NCBI RefSeq assembly: GCF_947503385.1
Contig: NZ_CANNDO010000005.1
Span: 62,001 to 126,000, forward strand
Source of the DNA: an uncultured Tateyamaria sp.
GTDB lineage: Bacteria; Pseudomonadota; Alphaproteobacteria; Rhodobacterales; Rhodobacteraceae
Length of the DNA: 64,000 bases
Reading direction: 5' to 3'
The notes beneath the pieces were generated by a model that did not search any database, was not told the origin of the DNA, and worked only from the letters and a program-made list of their open reading frames with translations. The position numbers and the translations under genes are program-made. Below are positions 61,207-64,000 of the stretch, in pieces. Every line of letters begins with the position of its first letter. Positions within the stretch are counted from its first letter, which is position 1.

Positions 61207-62919
61207 TTGATCCGTCACCTTTTGTCCACCACAGCGGCGCTGGCCGTTGCCTTGTCACTGGCGTCGCCCGCATCTGCCCAATCGCTGGCCGGGGACTACC
61301 TCGCCGGACGACAGGCCGCGATGGACAGCGATTTTGCAGCCGCTGCACGCTATCTGACGCAGGCGCTGGCCGCCGATCCCGGAAACGCCGAACTGATGGG
61401 CGACGCAATTGCGGCGCAACTGGCCATGGGGCGTGTGGAACGCGCGCTGCCCATCGCCAGGCTGATGGAGGAACAGGGCCACCGCAGCCAGATCGCGCAT
61501 CTGGTTGTCATCGCCGACCTGCTTGCCCGCGAAGACTATGCCACGTTCCTCGCCCGCGATGTCGAGGCGCAAGGCATTGGGCCGCTGGTGGACGGTCTTC
61601 TTGAGGCATGGGCCCTGATCGGGGCCGGAAATCGCCCCGCCGCGCTGGCCACGTTTGACGCGCTCGCCGAAGAGCGCGGGCTGCAAGGTTTTTCCATGTA
61701 CCACAAGGCCATGGCGCTGGCGTCCGTGGGGGACTTTGAGGCCGCAGAAGCGGTGTTTGCAGGCGACGGCACCGGCCCCCTGCAAGAGACCCGGCGTGGC
61801 GCCATGGCACGGGCAGAGATCCTGTCGCAACTGGGCCGCAACGAAGATGCGCTGGCGGCAATCGAACAGGCCTTTGGCGCCTCTCGCGATCCCGAACTGC
61901 GCATCCTGGTCGATGCGTTGGAGGCGGGTGATACCGTGCCCTTTACCCATATCACCTCCGCCCGCGACGGCGCCGCCGAAGTGTTCTATTCCGTGGCGGG
62001 CGCGCTGCGGTCCGAGGCGGGCGCGGATTACACGCTGCTCTATGGCCGCGTCGCGCGGCACCTGCGGCCGGATCACGTGGACGCGCTTCTGCTCAATGCG
62101 GAACTCCTTGATTCGCTGGGCCAGTACGAACTGGCCAATGCCGCCTACAAACAGATGTCGACCGACCACCCGGCCTATCACGCGGCCGAGCTGGGGCGCG
62201 CATCCGCGCTGCGCCAATCGGGCAAGCCCGACGCCGCCATCGAGGTGCTGGAACAGCTGGCCAAACGCTATCCGAACCTCAGCATCGTGCATTCCACACT
62301 CGGGGACGTGCTGCGCCAACAGGACCGGTTCGACGAGGCGATCCCCGCTTATGACCGCGCCATTGCGCTGACCGACGAGGCGGCGCGTGGGACATGGTTC
62401 CTGCACTATGCCCGCGCAATCTGTCACGAGCGCAACAAGGATTGGCCCAAAGCCGAAGCAGATTTCCGCAAGGCACTGGAACTGAACCCCGGCCAGCCGC
62501 AGGTGCTGAATTACCTTGGTTATTCGATGGTCGAAATGCAGATCAACCTCGACGAGGCGCTGTCGATGATCGAACAGGCGGTCGCGGCCAGCCCGGATTC
62601 AGGATACATTGTCGACAGTCTGGGCTGGGTGCTTTACCGCCTTGGCCGTTACGATGAGGCGGTCGAACATATGGAGCGGGCCGTCGAACTGATGCCCGTG
62701 GACCCGGTGGTCAATGACCACCTTGGCGACGTTTACTGGGCCGTGGGCCGCACGCGCGAGGCAGAGTTCCAGTGGATGCGCGCACTATCCTTTGTCGACG
62801 AGGAAAACCCCGGAGACGCGCAGCCCGACCGCATTCGGCGCAAGCTTGAGGTGGGTCTTGACGTCGTGCTGGACGAAGAAGGGGCAGAGCCGCTTCGGGT
62901 GGCGGATGACGACGCCTGA
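61207..62919 (+). CDS. periplasmic tetratricopeptide repeat protein
   Basis: A TTG at 61207 with GAGG nine bases upstream starts a 570-residue protein with a signal peptide (MIRHLLSTTAALAVALSLASPASAQS). About ten TPR-like units follow; the clearest are AARYLTQALAADPGNAELMGD, DEAIPAYDRAIALTDEA, WPKAEADFRKALELNPGQPQVLNYLGYSM and YDEAVEHMERAVELMPVDPVVNDHLGDVYWAVGR. It probably forms a scaffold in the periplasm or at the outer membrane. It overlaps ispE by 14 bases, an order seen in relatives. Confidence 0.87.
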   Translation: MIRHLLSTTAALAVALSLASPASAQSLAGDYLAGRQAAMDSDFAAAARYLTQALAADPGNAELMGDAIAAQLAMGRVERALPIARLMEEQGHRSQIAHLVVIADLLAREDYATFLARDVEAQGIGPLVDGLLEAWALIGAGNRPAALATFDALAEERGLQGFSMYHKAMALASVGDFEAAEAVFAGDGTGPLQETRRGAMARAEILSQLGRNEDALAAIEQAFGASRDPELRILVDALEAGDTVPFTHITSARDGAAEVFYSVAGALRSEAGADYTLLYGRVARHLRPDHVDALLLNAELLDSLGQYELANAAYKQMSTDHPAYHAAELGRASALRQSGKPDAAIEVLEQLAKRYPNLSIVHSTLGDVLRQQDRFDEAIPAYDRAIALTDEAARGTWFLHYARAICHERNKDWPKAEADFRKALELNPGQPQVLNYLGYSMVEMQINLDEALSMIEQAVAASPDSGYIVDSLGWVLYRLGRYDEAVEHMERAVELMPVDPVVNDHLGDVYWAVGRTREAEFQWMRALSFVDEENPGDAQPDRIRRKLEVGLDVVLDEEGAEPLRVADDDA

Positions 62920-63712
62920 GGTCTTTGCCCCGGCAAAGATCAATCTGACACTGCATGTGACCGGCCAACGGGCGGATGGGTATCACCTGCTCGACAGTTT
63001 GGTCATGTTTGCTGATGTCGGCGACACCCTGCGTCTGACGCCTGCATCCCAATTGAGCATGAGTGTGACCGGGCCCCTGTCCGATGGCGTGCCGTCAGAT
63101 CACCGAAATCTGGTGTGGCAGGCGGCAATTCATGCCCGTTGGACCGGCCATATCGACTTGGAAAAACACTTGCCGCACGGGGCCGGAATCGGCGGGGGGT
63201 CTTCGGACGCGGCGGCGCTGTTGCGCGCGGCGAACTTTGCCGGAGACGCCAGCGCCCTCGGGGCCGACGTGCCTGTGTGCCTGCACGGGCGCGCGGCGCG
63301 CATGTCCGGGATTGGCGAGGTGATCCGCCCGGTAGATGGTCTGCCGCAGCTTCATGCAGTGCTTGTGAATCCCGGCGTCCACGTCCCCACACCGCGCGTC
63401 TTTGCGGCCCTGACGCACAAGGATAACCCCGCGATGTCGACGCTGCCGACCGCGCAGACAGCGGGCGCTTTCGTTCAATGGCTCCGGGATCAGCGGAATG
63501 ATCTGGAAGCGCCCGCAGTCTCGGCGCAACCCGTTATCGCGGACGTTCTCAAGGCGCTGACCAAGGTCGCCTGCGGTGGCGTTGTGCGCATGTCAGGGTC
63601 GGGTGCCACCTGCTTTGCCCTGTTCCAGAACAAAGGCCAGGCCGAATTGGCGGCAAAAGACCTTGCGGGCGTTCACCCGGACTGGTGGGTGCGCGCTTGC
63701 GCGCTCAGTTGA
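62906..63712 (+). CDS. ispE: 4-diphosphocytidyl-2-C-methyl-D-erythritol kinase
   Basis: The ATG at 62906 (MTTPEVFAPAKINLTLHV) gives 268 residues. The GHMP-kinase motifs are PAKINLTLHVTGQRADGYH at the start, LPHGAGIGGGSSDAAALLR near residue 90 and VRMSGSGATCFALF near 235. It phosphorylates CDP-ME in the MEP pathway of isoprenoid synthesis. The protein is a little shorter than usual (about 280-290) in the middle. Its stop overlaps the convergent polyprenyl synthase gene by eight bases, so both isoprenoid genes lie together. Confidence 0.93.
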   Translation: MTTPEVFAPAKINLTLHVTGQRADGYHLLDSLVMFADVGDTLRLTPASQLSMSVTGPLSDGVPSDHRNLVWQAAIHARWTGHIDLEKHLPHGAGIGGGSSDAAALLRAANFAGDASALGADVPVCLHGRAARMSGIGEVIRPVDGLPQLHAVLVNPGVHVPTPRVFAALTHKDNPAMSTLPTAQTAGAFVQWLRDQRNDLEAPAVSAQPVIADVLKALTKVACGGVVRMSGSGATCFALFQNKGQAELAAKDLAGVHPDWWVRACALS

Positions 63713-64000
63713 TCCGTTCGACGACGTAGTCGGCCAGATCCAGCAGCATGTCCTTGAGCGCGTGACCGGGCAGCGGGTCAAGCGCCGCCTTGGCCTTGGA
63801 AGCCCAGCCAATTGCACTGTCCTTGGTGTAGGTCAGCGCGTCGTGCTTGGCCAAGAGGCGCAGCGCGTGGTCAAGATCGCCGTCGTCCTGCTTGCCGCGC
63901 TCGATGGTGCGGGACCAGAACGCGCGTTCTTCGGCATCGGCCAGAGCCACCGCACGGATCACCGGCAGCGTCAGCTTGCGCTCGCGGAAATCGTCGCCCA
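63705..64000 (-). CDS. polyprenyl (octaprenyl/decaprenyl) diphosphate synthase, C-terminal part
   Basis: The frame runs off the right edge of the window, so only the last 98 residues are visible. They begin GDDFRERKLTLPVIRAVALADAEER, where GDDFRE and KLTLP are typical of the C-terminal part of the trans-prenyltransferases that make the ubiquinone side chain, and end KAALDPLPGHALKDMLLDLADYVVERIN. The catalytic DDxxD motifs lie outside. Placement next to ispE fits a role in isoprenoid synthesis. Confidence 0.88.
   Translation of the reverse strand, partial: GDDFRERKLTLPVIRAVALADAEERAFWSRTIERGKQDDGDLDHALRLLAKHDALTYTKDSAIGWASKAKAALDPLPGHALKDMLLDLADYVVERIN

Noticed and set aside
1..64000. tRNA or rRNA genes, CRISPR arrays, prophage or integrative element
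   Set aside because: I looked for tRNA T-loops next to CCA-like ends, regular short repeats with spacers, and integrase or phage structural genes, and saw none. A tRNAscan-SE run would settle the tRNA question.

Overview
The window reads as chromosome of a marine alphaproteobacterium of the family Rhodobacteraceae (Roseobacter group). The evidence is the high GC content, the very dense gene packing with ATGA and TCAT overlaps, a SAM/SAH-type riboswitch in front of metK, and lineage-typical gene blocks: fabA/fabB/fabI near irr; miaB-phoH-ybeY-corC-lnt-metK; rpsA-ihfB-lapA-trpF-trpB; and etfQO-TPR-ispE. I found no rRNA, tRNA, CRISPR array, integrase or intact transposon.

Layout. 1-4.6 kb (+): end of a DUF6653 protein, a bicupin, a secreted protein, a MetE-like catalytic-domain protein and a nucleotide cyclase-FHA protein. 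4.6-16.4 kb (mostly -): sugar-acid dehydratase/Zn-alcohol dehydrogenase, an MFS exporter with pcaB and pcaD, an exonuclease-like phosphoesterase/threonine dehydratase/hydrolase/haloacid dehalogenase run, then fabI and fabB. 16.6-19.8 kb: LysR/YciI, fabA, a BesD-like 2OG-Fe(II) oxygenase and irr. 19.8-21.0 kb: a protein joining a Cry delta-endotoxin pore-forming domain to a jacalin-like lectin domain, the most surprising gene here. 21.1-33.9 kb: a glycosyltransferase-like gene, then conserved RNA, membrane and ribosome genes. 33.9-36.9 kb: trpF and trpB, separated by a permuted NlpC/P60-like hydrolase gene on the opposite strand. 37-38.2 kb: an AT-rich spot with a tiny membrane protein and an unknown gene. 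38.2-52.6 kb: a serine hydrolase, pth, rplY, RidA, an AraC-type regulator, transporters, lactate dehydrogenase, a nitroreductase-like gene with its MarR regulator, trmB and a UbiH-like gene. 52.7-56.7 kb: a GntR regulator, then a decayed island with an IS3 orfA remnant, a redox-active thioredoxin-like protein, an ArsP/SO_0444-type permease and a Cys-rich small protein. 56.7-64 kb: greA, a VOC protein divergent from soxR across a SoxR box, etfQO, a TPR protein, ispE and the end of a polyprenyl diphosphate synthase gene.

How the parts relate. Much of the window is core metabolism: type II fatty acid synthesis, tryptophan synthesis, isoprenoids, ribosome and tRNA maturation, SAM synthesis. Single accessory genes repeatedly sit inside blocks that are normally contiguous (irr/fabA, fabA/fabB, rplY/pth, trpF/trpB). 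Two of these guests, the Cry-like toxin and the permuted NlpC/P60 protein, look like proteins aimed at other cells, but no helper, secretion or immunity gene is visible beside either.

Regulation visible in the DNA: the metK riboswitch, three evenly phased 18-bp operators before the nitroreductase-MarR pair, a canonical SoxR box, several intrinsic terminators, and seven copies of a GGGGG-rich dispersed intergenic repeat.
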